From Streptomyces spinosus (GTDB lineage Bacteria; Actinomycetota; Actinomycetes; Streptomycetales; Streptomycetaceae), in assembly GCF_020400655.1 (NCBI RefSeq), contig NZ_JAINRC010000006.1, positions 62,001 to 126,000 on the forward strand: a DNA stretch of 64,000 nucleotides, written 5' to 3'. Below, one piece after another: positions 16,853-24,940 of the stretch. Under the pieces are notes generated by a model. That model saw only the letters and a list, made by a program, of their open reading frames with translations, ran no database searches and was not told the DNA's origin. Within the stretch, counting starts at the first letter, position 1. Each line of letters opens with the position of its first letter. A program made the position numbers and the translations under genes.

Positions 16853-18400
16853 ATGTCCCGTGTGAGCCGTCGGCGGCTTCTGCGTGGCGGCGCCTCGGCG
16901 CTGGCCGCGACGGCCCTGTCCACCCGCGGCGCCTCCGCCGCCCCGCGCCCCGCCACCGAGGCGGACACCGTGGTCAACGTCGTCGACCTGGGCGCGGTGG
17001 GCGACGGGCAGACCGACGACAGCGAAGCCTTCGAGGTCGCCTACACGTTCGCCGCCGCACGGGTTACCGACGGCGTCGGACGCGTGGTGATCGAGATCCC
17101 CGCCGGCGAGTTCCTGATCACCCGCCCGCACGCGCTGCTCAACGGTGTCGCCCCGCCACGGCCCGCGAGCGGCCTGCGGTTCTCCGGTGCGGGCAGGCGC
17201 ATGACGAGTCTCGTCTTCCGCCCCGGCACCGGCCCCGGCTCCTACCTCTGCCGCAACCAGGACGTGTGGTCCAACCTCTCCTTCGAGCGCATGCGGTTCC
17301 GCTCGGCCACACCGGGCGCCTCCTTCTTCGACTCGTACTCGACGGGACAGGCGCAGGACTACCGGTTCTCCGAGTGCGAGTGGATGGGGGAATGGGAGTA
17401 CGGGCTCGTCCTGAGCGGCACGGACACCAACTCGGAGATGCGGTGGGAGGCGTGCCGGGTCGGCGGCAGCTACCGCCGCGCGTTCCTGTACTCGGGGCTG
17501 ACGCGCGACGGGCAGCGGGAGCCGAACGACCAGGACCAGTTCCTCAACTACTGGTTCACCGACATGAAGGTCGAGTACGAGTGGGGCAACTTCCTGGAGT
17601 TCCCCTACGGCGGCTCCATCGCCTGCCGGGGCGGCTCGTACATCATCACGGACAGACGCCCGCAGAGCACCCCGGAATACGGCACCACCAGCACGTTCTT
17701 CCGCTTCCCCGTGGCCCGCCACCACGACTCCGTGCAGCGGTTCCACGCCCAGGACATCCGTTTCGAGGTGCGCAACCCCGACGTGGTCGTCATCGACTGC
17801 GTGTGGAGCGGCGGCACGGTCCACTTCGACGACTGCGACGACACCGGTCTCGCCTTCAAGGACTTCTCCGCCGAAGTCCGCCCGCACCGCTACAGCGTGG
17901 GCCCGAGCGGGCCGCTGATCCGCTACGACTCCTGCCAGTTGGTGGGCCGCCACGAGTACCGGCCGGCCGCGGCGCCGGACACCCTCCCGGTCCTCGCCCG
18001 CTACGACATGTGTCTGCTCCGCAGCCACACGGCACACGACTTCGCGGTGGCCGGCGGCACGGGGCAGGTGCCCTTCGTGCGGTTCGTCGACTGCGTCGAC
18101 GCGGGCGGGACGGCCGGCTCGCCCGTGTCCGCCCCGTCCGCCCCGTCGACCCCGCCCGCCCCGCCCCCGTGCCTGGTGCCGAGCCCGAGCCCGAGCCCGA
18201 GTTCCGGCCCGAGTCCGAGCCCGAGTCCGAGCCCGAGCCCCGCGTCGGCGCCCGAGCCGGTGCCCGACACGGCCCCCTCTCCGCAGCCGGCAGCGGCCCC
18301 CGAACCGGCTCCCGCGACGACTCCCAGCGCCCCGGGGACCCCGACGCCGTACGACACCGGCCAGGCCGGCCACTGCCGACCGCAGCAGAAGTCCCCCTGA
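16853..18400 (+). CDS. Tat-exported right-handed beta-helix (pectate-lyase-like) protein
   Basis: A 515-residue exported protein. The N-terminus has a twin-arginine pattern (SRRRLLRGG) and a hydrophobic stretch to ASAAP. NVVDLGAVGDGQTDDSEAF is the usual opening of pectate-lyase_3/GH28-like beta-helix proteins, and short turns rich in Asn, Gly and Cys follow. The last ~100 residues are a Pro/Ser/Ala linker with a (PS)n run, which suggests a wall-spanning stalk. I prefer ATG 16853 (AAGGGG with an 8-base gap) over in-frame ATG 16832. It may cleave or bind the polymer made here; catalytic residues are not certain. Confidence 0.75.
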   Translation: MSRVSRRRLLRGGASALAATALSTRGASAAPRPATEADTVVNVVDLGAVGDGQTDDSEAFEVAYTFAAARVTDGVGRVVIEIPAGEFLITRPHALLNGVAPPRPASGLRFSGAGRRMTSLVFRPGTGPGSYLCRNQDVWSNLSFERMRFRSATPGASFFDSYSTGQAQDYRFSECEWMGEWEYGLVLSGTDTNSEMRWEACRVGGSYRRAFLYSGLTRDGQREPNDQDQFLNYWFTDMKVEYEWGNFLEFPYGGSIACRGGSYIITDRRPQSTPEYGTTSTFFRFPVARHHDSVQRFHAQDIRFEVRNPDVVVIDCVWSGGTVHFDDCDDTGLAFKDFSAEVRPHRYSVGPSGPLIRYDSCQLVGRHEYRPAAAPDTLPVLARYDMCLLRSHTAHDFAVAGGTGQVPFVRFVDCVDAGGTAGSPVSAPSAPSTPPAPPPCLVPSPSPSPSSGPSPSPSPSPSPASAPEPVPDTAPSPQPAAAPEPAPATTPSAPGTPTPYDTGQAGHCRPQQKSP

Positions 18401-18747
18401 CCCGGCCGTACTCCGTTCTCGCCCATCCGCGCAGCGGCGGGTCACCCGTGGGAGGGACTTCCCCGGCGCCGATGACCGGCGGCGGACCGGCCGGGGCGCA
18501 AGCTCACCGGTATCCGCAGTCCCGACGCCGGGAAACGCCCGACAGCACGACGGGCCGGTCCCGGTGGCCGTTCGCTTCGGGGGGCGCCCGAACTCCGGAA
18601 AGGAGCCGTTGCCACGCTCCGGCCGACGCCCTGTCCACCGGGTCCGCCGCGGTGCGGCACGGCGGTGAGCACCCCCCTCGTATCGCAGTCGGCCGCGTCG
18701 TTCCGTCCGGAACCACGCGGTCGCGCCACGACAGGAAAGGCATCAGG
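18401..18747 (+). other. Spacer with probable promoter and a tiny leader ORF
   Basis: 347 bases without a convincing gene. AAAGGAG near 18598-18604 precedes a TTG at 18609 that opens a 19-codon Arg-rich frame ending at 18668; it may be a leader peptide or chance. The promoter of the sugar dehydrogenase-pqq unit must lie here, but I could not place it. Confidence 0.25.
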
Positions 18748-19872
18748 ATGTCACGCTTGGCGCATGCGGCGCCGCATCGGGTTCGTCCGGGCATGGCCGC
18801 GCTCACCGCTGTCGCCGCCGTCGCCACACTCGGCGTGTCCGGGGCGCCCGCGACGGCCGGGGAAGGCCCCGCCGGCCCGCGCGCGGGTGGCGCCCCGTCG
18901 GGGATCAGCAAGCTCACGGGCGAACTGACCACGCCCTGGGGAATCTCGTTCCTCCGGGGCCGCGACGCGGCGCTGGTGACGGAACGCGACACCGCCGTGG
19001 TCTGGAAGGTGGACCTGGACGGCGCCAAGAGGAAGGTCGGCACGGTACCGAACGCGGTGTGGAGCGAGCAGACGCAGGACAAGGGCGGTCTGCTGGGTGT
19101 CGCCACGTCCCCGACCTGGAACGGGACCACCGACAAGGACGTGTTCTTCATGGAGACCACGGCCAAGGACAACCGCGTCGTCAGGATGAGGTTCGACGGC
19201 ACCAGGCTGAGCGGCTACACCCCCATCCTGACCGGCATCGTCCGGGACACCCAGCTCAACGGCGGGCAGCTCGCCTTCGGGCCCGACGGATACCTGTACG
19301 TCACCACCGGTGACGCCCGGAAGAGCAACCTGGCCCAGGACAAGAAGTCACTCAACGGAAAGATCCTGCGGATCACCAGGAACGGTGCCGCGGCCCCCGG
19401 GAACCCGTTCGGGACACGCGTCTACAGCTACGGTCACCGCAATCCCCAGGGGCTGGCCTGGGACCGCGCCGGACGGTTGTGGTCGACCGAGATCGGCCGG
19501 GACACCTGGGACGAGCTCAACCTCGTCAAGCCGGGCCGGAACTACGGCTGGCCCACCTGCGAGGGCGCCTGCCGCACCGGTGGAATGACGAATCCGAAGA
19601 TGGTCTGGGACCCGGACGAGGGCGGCGTGCCCGCCCAGATCGCGATCGTCGACGACGTCATCTACGCCTCCACGCTGAGCGGCCACCGGCTGTGGCGGGT
19701 ACCGATCGACTCCACCGGACAGGACGTCGGACGGGCGACGGCCTACTACGACGGCGCCTACGGCCGGTTGCGGGCACTGGTGAAGGTCCCCGGCGCCGAC
19801 CAGCTGTGGATGGGCACCAGCGACCGCGGCAGCGGCAAGGACCTGATCCTCAAGGTGACCGTCAAGCAGTGA
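18748..19872 (+). CDS. Secreted PQQ-dependent soluble sugar dehydrogenase
   Basis: A 374-residue six-bladed propeller oxidoreductase of the soluble glucose/aldose dehydrogenase type. A signal peptide (GMAALTAVAAVATLGVSGAP) is followed by TPWGISFLRG, GGLLGVATSP, GGQLAFGPDGYLYVTTGDAR, YSYGHRNPQGLAWD, STEIGRDTWDELN and GRNYGWPTCEG, which are the conserved PQQ- and Ca-binding segments of this family. AGGAAAGG precedes the ATG. It lies 67 bases before pqqA, so the cofactor it needs is encoded next door. It would oxidise an aldose outside the cell; the exact sugar is unknown. Confidence 0.88.
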   Translation: MSRLAHAAPHRVRPGMAALTAVAAVATLGVSGAPATAGEGPAGPRAGGAPSGISKLTGELTTPWGISFLRGRDAALVTERDTAVVWKVDLDGAKRKVGTVPNAVWSEQTQDKGGLLGVATSPTWNGTTDKDVFFMETTAKDNRVVRMRFDGTRLSGYTPILTGIVRDTQLNGGQLAFGPDGYLYVTTGDARKSNLAQDKKSLNGKILRITRNGAAAPGNPFGTRVYSYGHRNPQGLAWDRAGRLWSTEIGRDTWDELNLVKPGRNYGWPTCEGACRTGGMTNPKMVWDPDEGGVPAQIAIVDDVIYASTLSGHRLWRVPIDSTGQDVGRATAYYDGAYGRLRALVKVPGADQLWMGTSDRGSGKDLILKVTVKQ

Positions 19873-19887
19873 CGGTCGACCAAGGCT

Positions 19888-19906
19888 CCCTCCCGCCCGG
19901 GGAGGG
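19888..19906 (+). promoter_or_regulatory. Intercistronic hairpin before pqqA
   Basis: CCCTCCC (19888-19894), a 5-base loop, and GGGAGGG (19900-19906) form a perfect 7-bp stem in the gap between dehydrogenase and pqqA. It could be a partial terminator or an RNA-stability element that sets different levels of the enzyme and the pqq genes. Confidence 0.4.
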
Positions 19907-19939
19907 CGACACCCCCTCGCAGAAAGGAAGGTGCGTAGC

Positions 19940-20077
19940 ATGACCGAAGCCGTGGAGCAGGCGGAGCAGCCCGCCCGCACGACCGAGGAGACAAACCGGA
20001 CCGCCTGGCAGACCCCCGGATACGTGGTCGTCGACACCGCGCTGGAGGTCACCGCCTACTCCCTCAGCGTCCGCTAG
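19940..20077 (+). CDS. pqqA: PQQ precursor peptide PqqA
   Basis: A 45-residue ribosomal precursor peptide. The C-terminal part contains EVTAY, with Glu36 and Tyr40 in the E-x3-Y spacing that PqqE cross-links to build pyrroloquinoline quinone. The N-terminal leader (EAVEQAEQPA) is acidic, and the core is preceded by TAWQTPGYVVVDTA. AAAGGAAGG lies nine bases before the ATG. It is longer than the classic 23-29-residue PqqA, as in other actinobacterial versions I recall. pqqB begins eight bases after the stop. Confidence 0.92.
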   Translation: MTEAVEQAEQPARTTEETNRTAWQTPGYVVVDTALEVTAYSLSVR

Positions 20078-20085
20078 CCGCCGGC

Positions 20086-21000
20086 ATGCTGCTGCAGGTT
20101 CTCGGTACCGCGGCCGGCGGCGGCGTCCCCCAGTGGAACTGCGCGTGCCCCGGGTGCTCCGGGGCACGCGCCCACCCCGGGCGGCGCCGCCGGCACGCCT
20201 CGCTGGCCGTCCGTGCCGACGAGGGCCGTTGGTACCTCGTCAACGCGACCCCTGACATCGGCGACCAGATCGAGGCCCACCCGGTCCTCCACCCCGGGCC
20301 CCGGCCCCGGCAGACACCGGTCGCCGGAGTCGTGCTCACCGACGCCGAACTCGACCACACGCTGGGGATCGGACGGCTGCGCGAGGCGGACGGCCTGGAG
20401 ATCCTCGCCACCGCCCCGGTCCGCGAGGCGGTCGAGGGCCGGCTGCGGCTCGGCGCGGTCCTCACCCCGTACACCGACCTGACCTGGCGGGAGCTGCGGT
20501 GCCGGGGCGCACAGCCGCTGCACGCCGACACGGGCCTGCCGCCCGGATCCGGCGTGTGGATCAGCGCCGTACCCGTCTCCGGCAAACGCCCGCGCTACGC
20601 CGCCGACGCACCCGGTGACGGCGCCTGGGTCGTCGCGCTGCGCCTGTACGACCCCGTCACCGGCGGCACCGCCCTGTACGCGCCGGCCGTGGCCGCCTGG
20701 TCCGACGAGCTGCACCGCGTCGCCGCCGAGGCCGACTGCGTCATCGTCGACGGCACCTTCTGGGACGACGAGGAGCCGTGCCGCACCGGCATCTCCGCCC
20801 GCACCGCGACGGGCATGGGGCACCTGCCCATCGACGGACCGGGCGGCACCGCCGGCATCCTCGCCACGCTGTCCGCCCGCTGCCTGTACACCCACCTCAA
20901 CAACACGAACCCCCTCGTCGACCCCGCCGCGCCACAGCACAAGCGGCTCGCCCGGCTGGGCCTCGGGGTGGCCGAAGACGGAATGGTGATCGAGCTGTGA
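20086..21000 (+). CDS. pqqB: PqqB, metallo-beta-lactamase-fold PQQ biosynthesis protein
   Basis: 304 residues, the usual PqqB length. It opens LLQVLGTAAGGGVPQWNCAC with CPGC, the Cys-rich start of PqqB, and has VVLTDAELDHTLGIGRLREA, the degenerate metallo-hydrolase motif of this family, then THLNNTNPLVDP near the end. It is thought to hydroxylate the Glu-Tyr-derived intermediate. It lies between pqqA and pqqC, and its stop overlaps the pqqC start (GTGA). Confidence 0.95.
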   Translation: MLLQVLGTAAGGGVPQWNCACPGCSGARAHPGRRRRHASLAVRADEGRWYLVNATPDIGDQIEAHPVLHPGPRPRQTPVAGVVLTDAELDHTLGIGRLREADGLEILATAPVREAVEGRLRLGAVLTPYTDLTWRELRCRGAQPLHADTGLPPGSGVWISAVPVSGKRPRYAADAPGDGAWVVALRLYDPVTGGTALYAPAVAAWSDELHRVAAEADCVIVDGTFWDDEEPCRTGISARTATGMGHLPIDGPGGTAGILATLSARCLYTHLNNTNPLVDPAAPQHKRLARLGLGVAEDGMVIEL

Positions 21001-21770
21001 CCACGACACTCGCCCCGCCGGTGCGGGCCTGGAGCCGCGCCGAGTTCGAGGACCGCCTGCGCGCGGTGGGCCGGGACCGCTACCACGACCGCCATCCCTT
21101 CAACGTCCGCATGCACGAGGGCGACCTCAGTCCGCACGAGGTGCGCTGCTGGATCACCAACCGCTTCCACTACCAGCGCCACATCCCGGTCAAGGACGCG
21201 CTGATCATCGCGAAGCTGGACTCGTCGCGGCTGAGGCGCATGTGGCTGCGGCGGATCGAGGACCACGACGGACGCGGCGAGGGCGAGGGCGGCATCGAGC
21301 GCTGGCTGCGGCTCGGCGAAGCGGCCGGCGTGGACCGCGAGGTCCTGTTGTCGGGCGGGAGCGTGCTGCCGGGCGTCCGGCTGGCCGTGGACGGCTACGT
21401 CACCTTCTGCCGCCTGCGCTCCGCCCTGGAGGCCGTCGCCGCCTCGCTCACCGAGCTGACCGCGCCCGGCCTGATGCGCCGGCGCGTCGAGGCGTTCGAA
21501 CGCCACTATCCCTGGATCGCGCCGGACGGGCTCGCCTACTTCCGCGCCCGCGTCGACCAGGGCCGGCGCGACAGTGCCGAGGCGCTGGACCTCGTGCTGG
21601 AGTGGGCCCGGACCCGCGAGGAGCAGGAGAAGGCCGTGGCCGCGCTCTCCTTCAAGTGCGATGTGCTGTGGTCCCTGCTCGACGCCGTGCAGCAGTACGC
21701 GGGCACGTCCGGGCAGGACGGGCAGGGCGAGCGGGCGCACGGCCGGGACAGCGCGCCGGAGCGGGTGTGA
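20997..21770 (+). CDS. pqqC: PqqC, pyrroloquinoline-quinone synthase
   Basis: 257 residues, an all-helical cofactorless oxidase that performs the last eight-electron ring-closing oxidation. Typical segments: RYHDRHPFNVRMHEGDLSP, CWITNRFHYQRHIPVKDA, RRIEDHDG, and LSFKCDVLWSLLDAV close to the C-terminus. His and Arg residues that line the PqqC pocket are present in these. The GTG start overlaps the pqqB stop; its own stop overlaps pqqD. Confidence 0.95.
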   Translation: MTTTLAPPVRAWSRAEFEDRLRAVGRDRYHDRHPFNVRMHEGDLSPHEVRCWITNRFHYQRHIPVKDALIIAKLDSSRLRRMWLRRIEDHDGRGEGEGGIERWLRLGEAAGVDREVLLSGGSVLPGVRLAVDGYVTFCRLRSALEAVAASLTELTAPGLMRRRVEAFERHYPWIAPDGLAYFRARVDQGRRDSAEALDLVLEWARTREEQEKAVAALSFKCDVLWSLLDAVQQYAGTSGQDGQGERAHGRDSAPERV

Positions 21771-22039
21771 CGCCGCCGCCCGCGCAGCGGTGGTGCCCTG
21801 CGCTCGCCCCCGCGCTGATGCTGCGGCACGACGCCGTGCGCGGCACCGACCTGCTGGTCCTGCCGGAACGCGTGGTCGTGCTCGAAGGACACGGCGGGGT
21901 GGTCGTGAGCCTGTGCGACGGCACCCGCACCGTGCCGGGGATCGTCGGCGAGCTGTCCGAGCGCTTCCCCGGAGCGCCGGTGGCCGCCACCGTCCCCGCC
22001 TTCCTCGACAGCCTGCGGCAGGAGGGCTGGCTGACGTGA
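21767..22039 (+). CDS. pqqD: PqqD, PqqA-binding chaperone
   Basis: A 90-residue peptide chaperone (RiPP recognition element). It has LRHDAVRGTDLLVLPERVV followed by LCDGTRTVPGIVGELSERFP and a C-terminal LDSLRQEGWL, matching the winged helix of PqqD. It delivers PqqA to PqqE. The GTG start overlaps the pqqC stop and the pqqE start overlaps its stop, so pqqB-E are tightly coupled. Confidence 0.93.
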   Translation: MTPPPAQRWCPALAPALMLRHDAVRGTDLLVLPERVVVLEGHGGVVVSLCDGTRTVPGIVGELSERFPGAPVAATVPAFLDSLRQEGWLT

Positions 22040-23166
22040 CCACCCGCGTGAACCCCGCGTCCGTCGCGGCGCCCGCACCGCCCTGGGCCCTGCTCGCCGA
22101 ACTCACCCACGCCTGCCCACTGCACTGCCCGTACTGCTCCAACCCACTGGAACTGACCCGCCGTTCCACCGAGTTGGGCACCGACGAGTGGACGGACGTA
22201 CTGCGTCAGGCCGGTGAGCTGGGCGTCGTGCACACGCACCTGTCCGGCGGTGAGCCGCTGCTGCGCCCGGACCTGGAGCGCATCGTCGCCGCCGCCGAGG
22301 CCGCCGGGATCTACACCCAGCTGGTGACCAGCGGGACCGGGCTGGACGAGGCACGGCTGGCCGCGCTCACCGGGGCCGGGCTGCGCAGTGTCCAGCTGTC
22401 CGTCCAGCACGCCGGCCCGGAGGCCAACGACCGCATCGCCGGGCGCCCCGCCTCCTTCGCCGCGAAGGAACGGGCCGCGGCACTCGTCCGCCGGGCCGGC
22501 ATTCCGCTCGGCCTGAACGTCGTGCTGCACCGCGACAACCTCGACGCCGTCGACGCGGTCATCGACCTCGGCCTGGCCTGGGGTGCGGACCGTATCGAGC
22601 TGGCCAACGCGCAGTTCTACGGCTGGGGCCTGCTCAACCGGGCCGCGCTGCTGCCCACCCGCGACCAACTGGCCCGGGCCCGGGAGACCGTGGAACGCCG
22701 CCGGGAGGAAGTGGCCGGGCGGATCGACCTGGTGTGGGTCGTCCCCGACTACTTCGACGGCGTGGCCAAGCCTTGCATGGGCGGCTGGGGGGCGGTCTCG
22801 CTCACCGTCGCGCCGGACGGGACCGTGCTGCCCTGCCCGGCGGCCGCCTCCCTGCCGGACCTCGACCCGCCCAACGTCCGCGACCACCGGCTCGCCTGGA
22901 TCTGGGAGCGGTCCCCGGCGTTCGACCGCTTCCGGGGCACCGACTGGATGACGGGCCCCTGCCGGGGCTGTCCGCGTCAGGAGGAGGACTTCGGCGGCTG
23001 CCGCTGCCAGGCGTTCGCCCTCACCGGCGACGCCGCCCGCACCGACCCGGCGTGCGCGCTCTCCCCCGACCACCACCTCGTCCGGAATCCGGCCGACGGC
23101 GACCGGACCGACCCGCCGCCGTACGTCTACCGCCGGCCCGGAGCGGTGCCCGCAACCAACCCGTAA
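22036..23166 (+). CDS. pqqE: PqqE, radical SAM PqqA cross-linking enzyme
   Basis: 376 residues. The radical-SAM cluster motif is Cys27-x3-Cys31-x2-Cys34 in HACPLHCPYC; SGGEPLLRPD follows. The SPASM auxiliary-cluster cysteines appear in KPCMGGWG, VLPCPAA and the end segment CRGCPRQEEDFGGCRCQAF. It joins Glu and Tyr of PqqA. This is the last gene of the operon and a hairpin follows its stop at once. Confidence 0.95.
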   Translation: MTTRVNPASVAAPAPPWALLAELTHACPLHCPYCSNPLELTRRSTELGTDEWTDVLRQAGELGVVHTHLSGGEPLLRPDLERIVAAAEAAGIYTQLVTSGTGLDEARLAALTGAGLRSVQLSVQHAGPEANDRIAGRPASFAAKERAAALVRRAGIPLGLNVVLHRDNLDAVDAVIDLGLAWGADRIELANAQFYGWGLLNRAALLPTRDQLARARETVERRREEVAGRIDLVWVVPDYFDGVAKPCMGGWGAVSLTVAPDGTVLPCPAAASLPDLDPPNVRDHRLAWIWERSPAFDRFRGTDWMTGPCRGCPRQEEDFGGCRCQAFALTGDAARTDPACALSPDHHLVRNPADGDRTDPPPYVYRRPGAVPATNP

Positions 23167-23188
23167 GCCGCTCTGGCCTGCGGCTTTT
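23165..23188 (+). terminator. Terminator of the pqq operon
   Basis: AAGCCGC (23165-23171) and GCGGCTT (23180-23186) form a 7-bp stem with an 8-base loop, followed by TT, so that the arm ends CTTTT. It starts on the pqqE stop codon, which fits an intrinsic terminator. Confidence 0.7.
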
Positions 23189-23315
23189 GCCCGTGAATCT
23201 CCGCCGATCTGCCGCAACTGACCGCGTTTCAGTGCTGACCGAACCCCACCTGGCTCACTTGACCCACCCGACCTGTCTTCGACGGCGCTCAGGCCTGTCT
23301 TCGCTGTTCACAGCG

Positions 23316-23441
23316 GTGGCTGCAGAACCTGGTCAAGCGCTCACACTCGAGGACCCCTTCGCATGGGCAGACCTCGACAGCCTGGAGGCGGTCATCAAGT
23401 CCGTCCGCTCTGCCGCCGTTGCAGCGGACGATGCGGCGTAG
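23316..23441 (+). CDS. Possible 41-residue acidic peptide
   Basis: A GTG at 23316 opens a 41-codon frame containing LEDPFAWADLDSLEAVIKSV, an amphipathic helix with good codon bias, ending in AAVAADDAA. No clear ribosome site precedes it. It could be a small orphan protein or the surviving C-terminus of a longer gene whose upstream part (the frame is open to about 22734) has lost meaning. I do not recognise it. The rest of 23189-23531 shows no gene. Confidence 0.3.
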   Translation: MAAEPGQALTLEDPFAWADLDSLEAVIKSVRSAAVAADDAA

Positions 23442-23531
23442 CCGGCAGGACCCAACCCGGAGCTGCCCACGGCGGTGGCTGCTCTGCACGGCGGATGTGC
23501 AGAGCAGCTGAGCGATACCCCGCAGTGCGGC

Positions 23532-23894
23532 TTACGGCGAAACCGGGTCACGGTAGCGGTCGAACACTGCGTTTCGCTCTGACTCCCAGGTCCAGTCCGG
23601 GTCCCGGCGGCGGAACTCGGTGACGGCGAGTTCGAAGAACTGGCCGGATGGCTTCCGACTGGTCGCACTGACCACCAGTGCCGTGAGCATCGGATCGGTG
23701 CCAGTGCTGTCCAGGCGGCAGACGTCCCCCAGCAGGAGCGACATCATCCGGCCGCGGTAATGCACCCGGTGCTCCGGTGCGAGGGACTCGCTCAGCGTCT
23801 TGTAGGTGTCGGTCCGGCCCTCTCGGGCCCACCCCCTCAAGATTTCGACTATCGCGTCCCGGGCGGCCATGTAGTCCGCATCTCCATACTTCAT
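23532..23894 (-). CDS. Hypothetical protein (120 aa)
   Basis: A soluble protein beginning MKYGDADYMAARDAIVEILR with a mixed-charge body (GRMMSLLLGDVCRLDSTGTD) and a Trp/Arg-rich end (RRRDPDWTWESERNAVFDRY). GAGGGGG precedes the ATG at 23894. I know no function. The size and the association with an HNH nuclease nearby recall orphan genes of genomic islands. Some codons are less GC-biased than in the flanking exopolysaccharide and pqq genes. Confidence 0.65.
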   Translation of the reverse strand: MKYGDADYMAARDAIVEILRGWAREGRTDTYKTLSESLAPEHRVHYRGRMMSLLLGDVCRLDSTGTDPMLTALVVSATSRKPSGQFFELAVTEFRRRDPDWTWESERNAVFDRYRDPVSP

Positions 23895-24155
23895 GTGAGC
23901 CCCCTCCAGCCGACTGGAGCGACACAGTACCGAGTTGGGACGGCGCTGGGGACCGGATCCGTATAGGGCTACGTGGCAACCCTGCCGGCGGCGGGACCTC
24001 GTTCGCTGCAGCGGCTGCGTTGCCGGCTGCGCTACCTTCGGGGAGCCTAGAGAGGTATAGACCATACTTCAGCCTGGTGAGCGCCGCCGAACTTGATCGG
24101 ATGATATCGGCTGATTGCCTGACAGGTGAGGGATGGATCCGGTAGATGTGTGCGT

Positions 24156-24629
24156 GTGAATGACTCAACGCCCGGCGATCCCACCCTTGAGTACGGCGAG
24201 CCCACTCCCGAGGAAAGTGAGGCCACCTCCTTCGCCGAGACCACGAAGAACTGGTACCGAAAGCACAGGGGGAAGGTCCTCGCTGCCGGCGGCGTCTTGG
24301 GCGGTGTGGCCTTGTTCGTGGTGGTCGCCAGTCTTGTCGGGAGGCAGGACGGCGAGAGGTATGACGCAGAGAGGTATGACGCCGAGGACATCGGGGATTC
24401 CGAACCGGTCTCCGGCGATGAAGCCGCAGATGAACCTCGTCAGTCATCTCTTGACCCTGACCGCGACCCTTTCCTCCGGAGGCTACCTGCCGGTCAGCAG
24501 GCCAGTGAGGCTGCCAAGGCCAGGTACAAGGAACTGACGGACAAGGAGCTTCCCCCCGGTTACACCTTGGTTCGCCGGTGGTTTTTCCTGAGCCCGGATG
24601 ACGAGGATCCCAGCGAAGCCGCAGCCTGA
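24156..24629 (+). CDS. Hypothetical single-pass membrane protein
   Basis: A 157-residue protein with an acidic N-terminus, one membrane helix (VLAAGGVLGGVALFVVVASL) and an acidic outer region. Just after the helix GERYDAERYDAED is encoded by a 15-base tandem direct repeat. The GTG at 24156 is the closest start to the conserved-looking part; 24126 is possible and neither has a strong ribosome site. Function unknown. Confidence 0.55.
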   Translation: MNDSTPGDPTLEYGEPTPEESEATSFAETTKNWYRKHRGKVLAAGGVLGGVALFVVVASLVGRQDGERYDAERYDAEDIGDSEPVSGDEAADEPRQSSLDPDRDPFLRRLPAGQQASEAAKARYKELTDKELPPGYTLVRRWFFLSPDDEDPSEAAA

Positions 24630-24940
24630 GCGCCTGGGCGAAGGGCACCACGGCCCCTCGTTTCTGTGCGGGGCTGGCGAAGTTGCCGTACACCGTCCCT
24701 GCCGCCACTGATCAGGCGGCCTCATGCCTGGCTCAAGGGGGCATGCCCCCGCCCCCTCCGACTTTCCCATCAGTCGTCAGGTGACCGTACGATCTAACGT
24801 CCGATCAGGGAGCAGTGGTCCTCGAAGACAATGTGGGTAACCAGAGTCGTCCACCGCCGCGACGTCCGACTTGTCCTTCGAGTGTCAGTGGCGCTACGTA
24901 CGATCTCCCTCTCGATCAACCTGCATCAAGGGGGGGCATC
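24630..24940. other. Intergenic region ahead of the HNH gene
   Basis: 311 bases with no convincing gene. GGGGGCATGCCCCC at 24737-24750 is a perfect palindrome that could end transcription from 24629. The remaining 190 bases should hold the promoter of the HNH gene, not located. Confidence 0.3.

Noticed and set aside
18180..18245. Short tandem repeats near 18180-18245
   Set aside because: They simply encode the Pro-Ser linker of the beta-helix protein; no separate function needed.
24737..24750. GGGGGC-AT-GCCCCC as an operator
   Set aside because: In such GC-rich DNA a short palindrome without flanking promoter signals is weak; kept only as a possible terminator note.
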